NCBI RefSeq assembly: GCF_000003605.2
Contig: NW_003153249.1
Coordinates: forward strand, 576,409 to 600,407
Origin: Saccoglossus kowalevskii
Taxonomy: Eukaryota > Hemichordata > Enteropneusta > Harrimaniidae
Direction: 5' to 3'
Length of the DNA stretch: 23,999 bases
The first letter of the stretch is position 1. Each line of letters starts with the position of its first letter. Made by a program: the position numbers and the translations under genes. Shown here in pieces: positions 9,901 through 16,504 of this stretch. Below the pieces are notes generated by a model. It was not told the DNA's origin and did no database searches. It saw only the letters and a list, made by a program, of their open reading frames with translations.

Positions 9901-12900
9901 AAATGAGACTGAATCCACGAACCTGTCATATATTTAGTAAATATTCAGAATTTAATGGCAACAACTTTTAGCCTAACATTTAATGTGTTGTTTGCACAGT
10001 TATTTAATTGATATAAAATCTCCACACGATTTTAATAACATTGCACAAACTAGGAATGGAATAACCTAAAATATCGAATATTGATAACTGTTTTCATGTA
10101 CAGCGCAAAAATACTGAACAAAATATATTAAGTTTGGCAGCGGTTTTGTGGTTCGTGCGTGCTTGCTATGCGCCTTAAGCAATTTTTGGCATCTTTGGAG
10201 AAGATGTTACAATATCGAGTTAAGTACATCGACCAATATTTATCATCACTAACCCATTGAATATCGGCGTTGCATATCAAACGTATCCAATTATCTATAT
10301 CACATGGAACAGTCATGATATATAGGACAAACATATGTATAATACCGTAAGCATTGATCAATGACGAGTCGGTAACAAACACAATTGTTCTAAAAACATT
10401 GCAAGTCTTTTTTAATATTTCAGATATACACAGAATCGGTTACAGAACAAAGTGAACGTCTATTGATGTGGCAGTACAGTGGTAATTTAGGAAAACTTTG
10501 GAATTATGCTAAAGTGGTTATTGGTAATCGATTCAGATATAGAGTCGTTTTTGAAGCTATTGTAGGCGATCCGCATTTTTCTGATATAGCCATTGACGAC
10601 ATAACATTTACACAGTCGTGCCCAAATCCAGGTGAGTGTAACACAATAAATTTACTACAGTATATACTTCAACGAAATGAAATCGATCGTTGTGCATTGA
10701 TTTAACACAGTATTTACCTTGCAATGTTTACAGTATTGTTTACTTGTTTCACTACGAGTTCACAGGTATTTACTTTAATTACTTTAGTTCAGAATATATT
10801 GTATATTTCACGCCTTATTAATGATATGTTTGATTTTAAAAGACAAAACAAATATCGCTGTTTTTAAGATATTTCAATTTATTTTGGGTACTATAAGGTG
10901 GTTGATGCACAATTAGTGTATGAATACTAGTACTGGATATTTCTCACTGGATATTTTTTTTTTTTCTATATTAGATATTGGTTTTCCAGACCCATGCCTG
11001 CTTAATCAAATATATTGCCCAGGTGACCAAATATGTGTTGATATATCCTGGTTGAATGACGGGGATGTTGATTGTCCAGCTGATTGTTATGACGAAGAAG
11101 AATTTAGATTCAACTGTAGTAAGAATCATTCTTACCTTCTATTGTTATAGTAGAATGCTCTTTTGAAGAAGTATTAATATTGTATTCTCTTTCTATGTGG
11201 TTGAGAAATTAGGTTAGATGGACTATGATACCAACATAACGTCTATATTAGTCTATGTGCATTCGAGTTCACGACATTCGAGTTTTCCGAAGATTAACAC
11301 TAAAGGGCGTAACAAAGCACCCGGCTGAAAACAGAGCAAGGGTGGTGGTTTTGCAGGGGGGTTCTTTTAACCCATATCGCGCGAAATGCTGAACTTAAAT
11401 GCCAAAAATTTTCCGGACCTCCGCCATGGTATAACTAGTATAAATACAAGTAAATCTAAACTCATTGGACTTGCAGAGCTGTCGAACGAATTAATAGCCC
11501 GCATTTTAGACTCCGAATCATTGCCGCAATACCGAGCAAACGTCGCTGTACCGCGGCTCAGCCGACTAGTGATGTACCTGTAAAAAGTTCTAGAAAGTGA
11601 ACCGGACCAGTTAAAATGGAAAAGCCGAAATTAACAGGCGTTGTTCTCTCTAAAACTATAAAATCCAATGTCGACAGTTAGCGTTTATGCAAACAGCTGA
11701 ATCTCAATTTCGAGAATTGTAGTGGCAAATTTGTGTGTATCACATTCGCACCACACTTAACTTTATTTATTGTTCAATGTTTTAATAGGTACACAGAGTG
11801 AACACGACAAAAGTGTGGAGAAACAGATCAGTAAGTATCCAGTATTATTTATCATCTCGCTTGAAGTAACGACAACAATGTGATATCTTTTTCGATCTTT
11901 TTTCATCCAAAACAATCATACTGCGTCTTTTTCCCGAAAGCATGTTCATGAAAAAACACGTTAATGTGTATTGATTACTTAAGTATCATGTGAAATGTAC
12001 AGAGTGCACAACATCTCATTACGTCCAATGAAATGGTGTCTCTATCCTTTATAACACATGTTAGCATATAGGTCTTTAAACAAATCGAAATCGACGTGAC
12101 ACCTTCCCTCCATTCTAATTCTGTTAGGCAGTAATGTGTATAGTGAACAAGTCTGTTCACGGAACATGTACATTTACTAGTAAACATCACGGCATATAGA
12201 AAACTATGAGACTTGAGAAATGATGTCTCACTATGTAATGATGAAATAATACCTTTAAGGTCGGTGATATAATGGGATAAGTCAATCTACTATATATGTA
12301 CTTTTCAGACTATGGCGCAGTAATCGCAGGTATCGGGCTGGCAGCATTTGCAATTTTTGTGATCGTGGTCGTTGTGGTTTGTTACTGTTTGAGGTAGGTA
12401 ATATCCATATTGAGTATACACAACACGAATCATTGTTTGCTCGTCTCGCATAGCGAAAATAAATCAATCAGTGTACCACGAGGAAAATTTAATGCAGTGT
12501 ATAATGACTACAATATTTTACCTATTCATTGTAGAAACAAGCGTGGAACGAACTCTTCAACAAATGTCGCTTTTTCTTCAAATGAGGTTTGTTATTTTAA
12601 ATTACACTAAAATGTGGTTCCATGAAATATGAAAATCCATGAGAACTACTTCAATATGAAATACAAGTCTCGTACTAAATCCTATATACAGATATTTCTA
12701 TAGTTTACACTACCGATATACTACACTAAACAAAAACATTGTACATAAAGAAACACAAATACTAATAATTAAAATATAGAAATTTATTAATGCGATAAAA
12801 ACCTTTGTTTTCCCATTTGTGCGCTAACAAGGTCACATGACATTTGTATTTTATATATTTATTTTGTTATTAAAGGTTTCTATGCAGGATTCAAATTACT

Positions 12901-12926
12901 GGTCCAGGAGCACTATCTTTTATTAA
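772..12926 (+). CDS. MAM/LDLa-repeat type I membrane protein gene, 5'-partial, 24 exons
   Basis: This is a spliced gene read from 24 exons with consistent GT-AG borders and compatible phases, giving about 1162 residues. The order is MAM1 (~6-170), LDLa1 (~198-233), MAM2 (~238-398), LDLa2 (~408-442), MAM3 (~458-606), LDLa3 (~626-664), MAM4 (~668-817), LDLa4 (~825-862), MAM5 (~869-1034), LDLa5 (~1046-1086), stalk, transmembrane helix (~1102-1125) and short tail. MAM modules are ~160-residue adhesive beta-sandwich domains with four conserved cysteines; LDLa modules are ~40-residue, six-cysteine, calcium-binding ligand modules. The alternation resembles MALRD1-like proteins. A surface receptor or adhesion role is inferred from the architecture; the ligand is unknown. 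The first exon enters in phase 1 directly before MAM1, so signal peptide and start lie upstream of the window. It could be any member of the family, so no symbol is given. Confidence 0.9.
928..1337. other. Intron 1
   Basis: The intron is about 410 bases with GT and AG ends (...TTTTGTAAGCAG). It is AT-rich and I see no repeat or RNA gene in it. Confidence 0.8.
1338..1435 (+). CDS. Exon 2: second part of MAM1
   Basis: The exon enters in phase 1 and leaves in phase 0. It encodes YYASIEAMENQYGYRAQL and ends GLCK, which contains the third conserved MAM cysteine. The donor is GTACTG. The phase-0 intron just after this cysteine recurs only in MAM3. Confidence 0.88.
1671..1841 (+). CDS. Exon 3: third part of MAM1
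   Basis: The acceptor is TTTTACATAG and the donor is GTAGGA; both ends are phase 0. The exon encodes the MAM core strands RFYYYMFNRYIGNLNVYTR and then ...FDVAVDFQ. The aromatic R/F-x-Y pattern after the third cysteine and the G-x-L-x-V motif are typical of MAM domains. Confidence 0.9.
1842..2488. other. Intron 3
   Basis: The intron is about 647 bases, AT-rich, and ends TGTGTGTTTAG. Only short imperfect repeats are visible (TCTATTTTCAT-like pairs near 2223-2247). No gene is evident. Confidence 0.75.
2489..2582 (+). CDS. Exon 4: end of MAM1
   Basis: The exon enters in phase 0 and leaves in phase 1 (donor GTAAGT). It encodes VVIEATTGDVQNGNIAIDDV, the hallmark MAM ending with the IAIDD motif, followed by the fourth conserved cysteine in TAMC. 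Confidence 0.92.
2597..2700. repeat. G/T-biased low-complexity stretch in intron 4
   Basis: The + strand is a run of short GTGTGG, GCGTGG and CGTGGTGTG variants with almost no runs of A or C. It looks like a decayed minisatellite with strong strand asymmetry and lies entirely within the 162-base intron. Confidence 0.6.
2745..2924 (+). CDS. Exon 5: linker and LDLa1
   Basis: The acceptor is TTTTCTGCAG and the donor GTGAGA; the exon is phase 1 at both ends, so it is a symmetric domain cassette. A proline-rich linker of about 20 residues precedes an LDLa module with all six cysteines (CNDNEFYC...CIAPELVC...DDC...RC). The calcium site is eroded: the usual D-x-S-D-E before the last cysteine reads N-G-E-E-E, so calcium binding may be weak. 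Confidence 0.9.
3068..3232 (+). CDS. Exon 6: first part of MAM2
   Basis: The acceptor is ATTTATTACAG and the donor GTACAT, with phase 1 at both ends. It encodes CDFESGDCGW, the MAM start with cysteines 1 and 2, and then ...RVDHTTTTSD. The glycine codon is split across the intron exactly as in MAM1. Confidence 0.9.
3373..3626 (+). CDS. Exon 7: middle of MAM2
   Basis: The exon enters in phase 1 and leaves in phase 0 (donor GTACTG). It covers the region split into two exons in MAM1, encoding YLLADNSPGELNTKTQ, cysteine 3 in NCHLEFWYHA, and the G-L-L-K-V-F strand up to ERFQ. Confidence 0.9.
3716..3800 (+). CDS. Exon 8: end of MAM2
   Basis: The exon enters in phase 0 and leaves in phase 1 (donor GTATGT). 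It encodes VVIQATRGKDAVFDTCIDDV and the closing cysteine in DCAPP. The usual I-A-I-D-D reads T-C-I-D-D, adding one unpaired-looking cysteine to the domain. Confidence 0.88.
4096..4218 (+). CDS. Exon 9: LDLa2
   Basis: This is a symmetric phase-1 cassette with acceptor TCTCTTTTTTCAG and donor GTAATC. It contains six cysteines in LDLa spacing: CTDDEFRC, HC, VCNFADDC and the near-canonical calcium motif MDSSDEQYC. It is one of the best-preserved LDLa modules of the protein. Confidence 0.93.
4286..4421. mobile_element. Foldback (MITE-like) hairpin element in intron 9
   Basis: The 35-base arms 4286-4320 and 4387-4421 are complementary at 32 of 35 positions by eye (outer ends ATAAGGTT and AACCTTAT). 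Pairing continues inward, with ACAGTAC (4325-4331) facing GTACTGT (4376-4382). The interior is CpG-richer than its AT-rich surroundings. This fits a miniature foldback transposon; a structured RNA is an alternative. Confidence 0.7.
4419..4693. repeat. Inverted-repeat-bounded segment in intron 9
   Basis: TATTATTATACATCT at 4419-4433 is exactly complementary to 4679-4693, 15 bases with no mismatch, and encloses about 245 bases. The left arm overlaps the end of the adjacent hairpin. Inside lies a second perfect pair, CCATATTTGGAA with TTCCAAATATGG. It may be a second non-autonomous element next to, or sharing an end with, the first. Confidence 0.5.
4941..4984. repeat. Duplicated palindrome AAGTATTACTTATTTT
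   Basis: AAATAAGTATTACTTATTTT (4941-4960) is nearly self-complementary. Its 3' 16 bases recur at 4969-4984 after an 8-base spacer. Both copies can fold on themselves and can also pair with each other. Confidence 0.7.
5044..5069. repeat. ATTT microsatellite
   Basis: About six ATTT units lie in tandem just upstream of the exon 10 acceptor region. Confidence 0.85.
5106..5258 (+). CDS. Exon 10: first part of MAM3
   Basis: It encodes CDFELDLCDW and ends ...HTLRTLD before the donor GTACGT. Two acceptors keep phase 1: TTTCTGTCTAG (exon from 5106) and GCGTTACAG (exon from 5133). I chose the first because it has the better pyrimidine tract and is the first AG. It adds nine residues (VMYDVHCVT), including an extra cysteine before the MAM; the second would give a shorter linker like other modules. 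Confidence 0.83.
5450..5535 (+). CDS. Exon 11: second part of MAM3
   Basis: The exon enters in phase 1 and leaves in phase 0 (donor GTAAGA). It encodes QYLYTGKHYDVYARLASP and ends NGCR with MAM cysteine 3. The intron after cysteine 3 matches the one in MAM1 in position and phase. Confidence 0.87.
5649..5825 (+). CDS. Exon 12: third part of MAM3
   Basis: The acceptor TTTTTTCCTAG precedes a phase-0 exon of 59 codons. It begins VTFWYRVSGRPIISLLVLLR, the MAM strand after cysteine 3, and ends DSQGKDFK before GTTTGC. The donor is weaker than most in this gene. Confidence 0.87.
6053..6302 (+). CDS. Exon 13: end of MAM3 fused to LDLa3
   Basis: The exon enters in phase 0 and leaves in phase 1. The first part, IVIEGMDHNGYDSYVAIDDV, closes MAM3 with a good IDD motif and the final cysteine. 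The same exon then runs through a linker into a six-cysteine LDLa ending DCTDNSDESSC, a canonical calcium motif. This is the only place where a MAM and an LDLa share an exon, suggesting loss of the border intron. Confidence 0.92.
6312..6332. repeat. AT dinucleotide repeat
   Basis: A short TA/AT run lies ten bases after the exon 13 donor. Confidence 0.85.
6465..6599 (+). CDS. Exon 14: first part of MAM4
   Basis: The acceptor is GTTTCACTTTAG and the donor GTAATT, with phase 1 at both ends. It encodes CDFESGTCGW and then ...WVIMQGRSPSLFAEQVPDD. The domain starts only two residues after the LDLa3 end, so the two modules are almost directly joined. Confidence 0.9.
6798..7127 (+). CDS. Exon 15: rest of MAM4
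   Basis: One 330-base exon, phase 1 at both ends (donor GTAAGT), carries everything that MAM1 and MAM3 split over three exons. It contains HYIYVELGF, cysteine 3 in DCQLSFRYYI, and an ending with EGGCDYCRES and VINDIQFNNC. The usual I-A-I-D-D motif is replaced by I-V-I-N-D, and the C-D-Y-C pair is extra, so this domain is the most diverged MAM here. Confidence 0.88.
7128..7434. other. Intron 15
   Basis: The intron is about 307 bases, AT-rich, and ends in a pyrimidine tract with TTCTCAG. I see nothing else in it. Confidence 0.75.
7435..7563 (+). CDS. Exon 16: LDLa4
   Basis: This symmetric phase-1 cassette (acceptor CACTTCTCAG, donor GTAAAC) encodes six cysteines in LDLa spacing, CDNSNEFQC...RC...YCDYRPDC, and the motif DDWSDEDNC. 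The calcium-site acidic residues are all present, including the first aspartate that is asparagine in LDLa1-3. Confidence 0.92.
7564..7919. other. Intron 16
   Basis: The intron is 356 bases and contains the inverted-repeat segment 7584-7722. The rest is AT-rich and featureless. The acceptor is TTTGTTTTATTTAG. Confidence 0.75.
7584..7722. mobile_element. Short foldback element in intron 16
   Basis: Arms 7584-7608 and 7698-7722 are complementary at 20 of 25 positions, with a continuous core CACCTGCGCATG facing CATGCGCAGGTG. The loop is about 90 bases. The segment is GC-richer than the rest of the intron, which fits a small non-autonomous element. No clear target duplication was found. Confidence 0.5.
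7920..8081 (+). CDS. Exon 17: first part of MAM5
   Basis: The exon is phase 1 at both ends (donor GTAAGT). It encodes GDCHFDGYKPYCDY, a MAM start in which the spacing between cysteines 1 and 2 is longer by one residue and the following tryptophan is tyrosine. It ends with PDYDHTAAITTHKN, the usual D-H-T motif before the intron. Confidence 0.88.
8082..8729. other. Intron 17, hosting a TTAA-bounded element
   Basis: This 648-base intron is largely occupied by the inverted-repeat element at 8139-8565. The remaining right-hand part is AT-rich and ends TTTTGTATTCTTAG. Confidence 0.8.
8139..8565. mobile_element. Non-autonomous TTAA-bounded inverted-repeat element
   Basis: The left end TTAAAGCGGCAATAGCT and the complement of the right end TTAAAGCAGCAGTAACT agree at 14 of 17 positions, and both termini are TTAA. 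The 427-base interior encodes no transposase. TTAA termini are the target-site signature of the piggyBac superfamily, but the sequence does not carry its typical CCC/GGG ends, so the family is left open. A 77-codon open stretch (8220-8453) inside has no recognisable domain. Confidence 0.6.
8730..8887 (+). CDS. Exon 18: second part of MAM5
   Basis: The exon enters in phase 1 and leaves in phase 0 (donor GTAAGT). It encodes LFLYIKSSDQ, cysteine 3 in DVCAIRFWYHMYS, and ends RMGSLR. The intron falls inside the G-x-L-x-V strand, about 20 residues further on than the matching intron in MAM1 and MAM3. Confidence 0.9.
8888..10423. other. Intron 18, the longest intron
   Basis: This is 1536 bases, very AT-rich, with poly-T tracts near 9171-9210 and a small hairpin GTTGTCAA-AC-TTGACAAC at 8964-8981. 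Similar phrases (AAGATGGTCGCCAA near 9140 and ATATGGCCACCAA near 9384) hint at a decayed repeat, but I could not define its ends. No exon was found on either strand. Confidence 0.7.
10424..10631 (+). CDS. Exon 19: end of MAM5
   Basis: The exon enters in phase 0 and leaves in phase 1 (acceptor TTTTTTAATATTTCAG, donor GTGAGT). It encodes the MAM second half IYTESVTEQSERLLMWQYSG, then ...FRYRVVFEAI and SDIAIDDITF, with the closing cysteine in SCPNPG. It is the closest of the five domains to the MAM consensus in this half. Confidence 0.93.
10632..10974. other. Intron 19
   Basis: The intron is 343 bases, AT-rich, and ends in a long T tract followed by CTATATTAG. No other feature is seen. Confidence 0.75.
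10975..11118 (+). CDS. Exon 20: LDLa5, atypical cysteine layout
   Basis: This symmetric phase-1 cassette (donor GTAAGA) gives CLLNQIYC, ICVDISW, then LNDGDVDCPADCYDEEEF and a final FNC. There are six cysteines, but the usual fourth one before the D-G-x-x-D-C loop is asparagine, and an extra cysteine appears three residues after the fifth. The last acidic motif is Y-D-E-E-E. This is an LDLa-derived membrane-proximal module with probably rewired disulfides. Confidence 0.87.
11119..11788. other. Intron 20, with a CpG-richer block
   Basis: This 670-base intron contains a block at about 11270-11690 that is richer in G, C and CpG than its surroundings and carries an uninterrupted 65-codon frame (11386-11583). 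It may be an inserted fragment of other origin. Its ends are not defined. Confidence 0.6.
11789..11830 (+). CDS. Exon 21: stalk
   Basis: This is a 42-base phase-1 micro-exon (acceptor ATGTTTTAATAG, donor GTAAGT). It encodes the polar peptide STQSEHDKSVEKQI between LDLa5 and the membrane helix. Confidence 0.75.
11831..12308. other. Intron 21
   Basis: The intron is 478 bases and ends ATGTACTTTTCAG. No repeat or gene is recognised. Confidence 0.75.
12309..12393 (+). CDS. Exon 22: transmembrane helix
   Basis: The exon enters in phase 1 and leaves in phase 2 (donor GTAGGT). It encodes NYGAVIAGIGLAAFAIFV and then IVVVVVCYCLR. That is about 24 uncharged residues followed by arginine, a typical single-pass stop-transfer helix with juxtamembrane cysteines that might be palmitoylated. 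Confidence 0.92.
12535..12586 (+). CDS. Exon 23: cytoplasmic tail
   Basis: The exon enters in phase 2 and leaves in phase 0. It encodes NKRGTNSSTNVAFSSNE after the arginine completed at the junction. Basic residues come directly after the helix, as expected on the cytoplasmic side. The length of 52 bases is not a multiple of three, so skipping it would change the downstream frame. Confidence 0.75.
12876..12926 (+). CDS. Exon 24: last coding exon and stop
   Basis: In phase 0 the exon reads VSMQDSNYWSRSTIFY and TAA at 12924-12926. Two acceptors are in frame: TTATTAAAG (12876) and TTTCTATGCAG (12888); the latter drops VSMQ. A good donor, AAAG followed by GTAATA (12929), lies just after the stop, so the exon may continue into a spliced 3' untranslated region. 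Confidence 0.65.
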   Translation, partial: VSMQDSNYWSRSTIFY

Positions 12927-13035
12927 AGGTAATAATGTTTTTGAAACTAATATTACTTGTAGTTTAACCATGTGTGCCTTAATCAACACGCAGAGAGTTA
13001 TCCATATTTTAACACATATTTACCATTTTTTATAG

Positions 13036-13106
13036 ATATCAACGATTTTAGGTATGAAGAGCTAATGGTTTACAAGGAACTAATATTACTGGACATGTAT
13101 ATATGA
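13036..13106 (+). CDS. Possible alternative last exon (alternative tail)
   Basis: The acceptor TTTTTTATAG precedes a frame ending in TGA at 13104-13106. If exon 23 is skipped, exon 22 (phase 2) joins 12876-12928 in another open frame (FLCRIQITGPGALSFIK). The phase-1 donor at 12929 then joins this exon as DINDFRYEELMVYKELILL. All phases fit. It may equally be untranslated or not an exon. Confidence 0.3.
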
Positions 13107-13273
13107 CTTACGTTCAATAAGTCATATCCAACTTTATTTTTATTTTAACTTATTAACCGTTATTTTTTAAATATAAATATATTTATCGCAATGTTTGTCA
13201 TTCAGGATAGCTACCATTTTGATTCTCAACTTTGCTTGATTTGTGTATTCGTATGTTGCCAATTATTGTACGT

Positions 13274-13279
13274 AATAAA
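13274..13279 (+). promoter_or_regulatory. Probable poly(A) signal of the MAM/LDLa gene
   Basis: AATAAA lies about 350 bases after the stop codon and is followed within 35 bases by a GU-rich stretch (TGGTTGTGTGTGAAAGTGTG), the usual downstream element. Cleavage would be near 13295-13300. Confidence 0.6.
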
Positions 13280-13631
13280 TGTTCATACAATTCATTGGAA
13301 AATGGTTGTGTGTGAAAGTGTGAAAGTGCATTTGGTGTAGTTATATTTGAAACCTCTTGCCCAAGGTAACAATAATATTATCAAAACCATAATAAATACG
13401 AGCCCAGATTAATAATTGACAATGTCACTTGCGAGACAATGGTCTCATAATTATACTGTTAATTGGATGTCTCACAATGTACATAAACGACATCTACCGT
13501 TATTAAGGTTACTGACCCGTTAAATTAAGATTAAGTGTACATTTGAATGCAATTTAATATTACAGGGAATCCTGGGTCACATTGCCAATTGAATCTACCA
13601 ACTTTGCAATATCTTTCCACAACTAAGGGCC

Positions 13632-13870
13632 AGAATCCTGGTATGCATGTACAATAAAAGTCCAGGATTGATCGTTCAGTTATGTAGCGAACCAAAGTGA
13701 CAGATTTTAACACATAGCCGGGCTATTGAAATTGAATGGTACCCACCCAAAAACACACAGGATCAGTACACGGGCAGGCATGCACAATTAAAGTTGATGA
13801 TTGATCGTTCTATTACGAAATGAACCAAAGTGAATTCAGACCAATTTTAACACATAGCCAGGGTACTGAA
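13632..13870. repeat. Imperfect direct repeat, two copies
   Basis: Copies at about 13632-13728 and 13761-13870 share ordered blocks: GCATG near the start, GATTGATCGTTC, GAACCAAAGTGA, and TTTTAACACATAGCC followed by a GGG/GGC-CT-ATTGAA or GGTACTGAA end. The period is about 130-140 bases and the second copy has small insertions. Confidence 0.65.
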
Positions 13871-14928
13871 CCAATGCATTGCTTGATATTAAAAGTTCAG
13901 TAACTAACTTCTTAGAACATAAATATAGGCATTGAGTAATTTTTATGGAAAAAAGTAAATTATTCTTAGTAATATTGACACATGTTGTTCAGTATGATGG
14001 ATTCCCATGGAGCATAGAAGTTTATAATTAACATTGTTTCCATAGGAAACAGGAAACCATCATAAATGGCCCTATAACAGCCTTTTAATTCATAGTGGGG
14101 GGTTGGTTATTTTAACTATTTTCTGACTATCGAGTTTGCCATTCACCATGACTTTTCCATACAAACAAAAGCTCCAGCCGATGTAAAATTTGTCTCCTTG
14201 TTCTAAGAAGTGGCACTTGGAAATGAGTGTTGTGACATGTGGCAAAAGTCCAACTGTCTTAGGTAATAAGATTGGCTAAATTTCAACTAGAAAAAGGTAA
14301 ACCTGTATTCTTGTATGTACGACGCCAGTGAATTTGATTCAAGCCAAAAGACTGCATATATTTATATAAATACACATGGATAGAGAATATTTTCTTGGAG
14401 CACAAAATGTAACAATTGCCCTACTGTCTGTGCCGATTTGGTGTGTTAAACCCACCTTAAATATACCACACCAGCCACATAGCGCACGACGGGAGATGGG
14501 TAGGTAGGGAAGAAAGCCATTGACTGAAGTATTGCAATGAACTGAATTGATGTCATACATATTGGAATGGTCAAAGGCAGTAGAAAACAAACAAAAAATC
14601 ACACATGCATATAAATACTAACTTTCTAGGCTCTTTATTTGCTCCAAGTAATCCAGAGATGAATCAACACTATACTCCGCAATCTTTATTTCAATATCAG
14701 ATGCAACCTTTATTTTAGGGGGGACCATAACTTGAGGGGCGTTAACGCCCATGATTTTAAAAATGCCTTGATCAATAAGGTACAGGGAAGAATTATTTTG
14801 ATTTGTCAGTGGACCAATAAATGCATTGGACAGTGAATTATAAAAACTATTAAAGCATCAATTAAAACAGCTTGCTGCATTATAAGTTCCCTGTCAAATT
14901 AGTGGTTCATGCTTATTTGAATCTGAAC

Positions 14929-14957
14929 ATATATATATACATATATATATATATATA
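14929..14957. repeat. AT dinucleotide repeat
   Basis: An ATATAT run is interrupted once by a C (ATATACATAT). Confidence 0.9.
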
Positions 14958-15104
14958 ACAGGCACATTATGTCACACCTTGAAAGAATCAACCTTCCATC
15001 CAATCAGAGCATTCCAAATAAACATGATTCCACACAAATACTAGAGAGGGCTCCGACCAAAAATTGCCATAATTTAAGAACTTTGCAAGCTTGTTTTTCT
15101 ACAT

Positions 15105-15647
15105 TGTACCTCATGTGAAGACCTGCTAATATAGGCTGTTTTCCTGGCTTTTATTCAATTTTTCCACTTTACAACTGCAGGGTTTGATTTGCCAACACCT
15201 AAATTAAAATAAACAAATTCATCTACCAACTTGGCAATCGCTTTGCACAATTTTGCGGTGTATTAACTCGAGATAAGGTGTATTTTGGGGTGGTATTACA
15301 GTCAGCTCATGTGAACACATGCATCTTTCAACTACCTTTTTTAAATTTATCGACTTTACAACTGCCCGTTTCTATATATGTCAATAACTTAGATCATATA
15401 TAGAAACAAATCTACCAACTTAAAAAAAAATCTTCAGTTCTGCACTATAAATGATTGACATCACAGTAAGAAAAACAGGAATGTTGCATTATATCTTTTA
15501 CATATCTTTGTGTGATGAAACAAAACAAAAATCAACAGCTCGTTTACTCAGAGAGTCTCCCATGCAAGTACTAACCACGTCCGATGGCGCTTTACTTTCA
15601 ACATTTGTCGGTCACCTAAACACATGGCACAAGTAACTTCTAGAATT
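15105..15647. repeat. Array: partial leading copies
   Basis: Two incomplete copies are visible. At 15105-15290, CTCATGTGAAG...CTTTACAACTGC...CCAACTTGGCAATCGCTTTG is a highly diverged piece. At 15297-15647, CAGTCAGCTCATGTGAACA runs through AATGATTGACATCACAGTAA to the TCGGTCACCTAA landmark, with internal deletions. They are the most decayed edge of the array. Confidence 0.75.
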
Positions 15648-16504
15648 GACCTATGACCTCTATATGGTTGGAACGTTTAACTACGGGATTTGTTAATATG
15701 ATATCTCATGTAACAATCTTGAATGAAACTACCAACTTTACAATCACTTTTTAACTTTGTAAGCAGTTTGTTGCCGATTTTTCGATTGGATGTTGTGATA
15801 ATCTACTAATACATTTACCTAATTTTCTTCGAAATTTAACTGCGGGGACGTCATGACTTAGGTTAAATATACAAGGAACTCCGCCAACATGTCCTTCGCT
15901 TTTAACAACTTTGCACGCCGTTTTCTAACAGTCAGCTCATGTGAGCATGTATAGGCTGCTTTCAACTGGCTTATATTAAATTTGTCGACTTTACAACTGC
16001 GAGTTTCTATATGCCAACAACTTAGATCATATATACAAATACATATACCAACTTTGCAATAACTTTGCACAACTTTTCAATCACTTTAAACAACTTTACA
16101 CGGTGTGTCAACAGCTTAAATCCCTCTACATGCCGACGGCATCAAGAACTTGTTCTTGGAAATTAGAAGGAATTTAAAAACTTATCATTAATTAAAATAG
16201 TTACAAAAATGCAACGATTTGTCACTATATATGATTAACATCACAGTAAGAAAAAAAAAGCAGGAACGTTGCATTACATGTTTTGCATGTGTGTGATGAA
16301 ACAAAAACAACATTCAACACCTCGTTTACTGAGACAGTTTCCCATTCAAGTACTAACCACGCCCGATAGCGCTTTACTTTCAACATTTGTCGGTCACCTA
16401 ACCACATAGCTGCATGACTTATTTCAAATTAAGCCGAATTCCCGGCTATTTAATTTTTTGGTATTTCAAAATTGATATCGCTGGCACAAGTAACTTCGAG
16501 AATT
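15648..16504. repeat. Array unit 1 (857 bases)
   Basis: All landmarks are present in order. About 50 bases are missing near 15670, between ATGGTTGGA and TTTAACTACGGG, compared with the other units, which explains the shorter length. Confidence 0.85.

Larger units (their letters stand above)
13300..15104. other. Gene-free spacer with dispersed repeats
   Basis: No convincing exon was seen on either strand. The stretch contains a direct repeat pair at 13632-13870, a fragment of the downstream array motif near 13587-13620 (CTACCAACTTTGCAATA), a perfect palindrome GGGCGTTAACGCCC at 14737-14750, and an AT microsatellite at 14929-14957. Confidence 0.65.

Noticed and set aside
14339-14602. 87-codon minus-strand frame in the spacer
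   Set aside because: It has no domain, splice context or family resemblance, and its composition matches the surrounding non-coding sequence.
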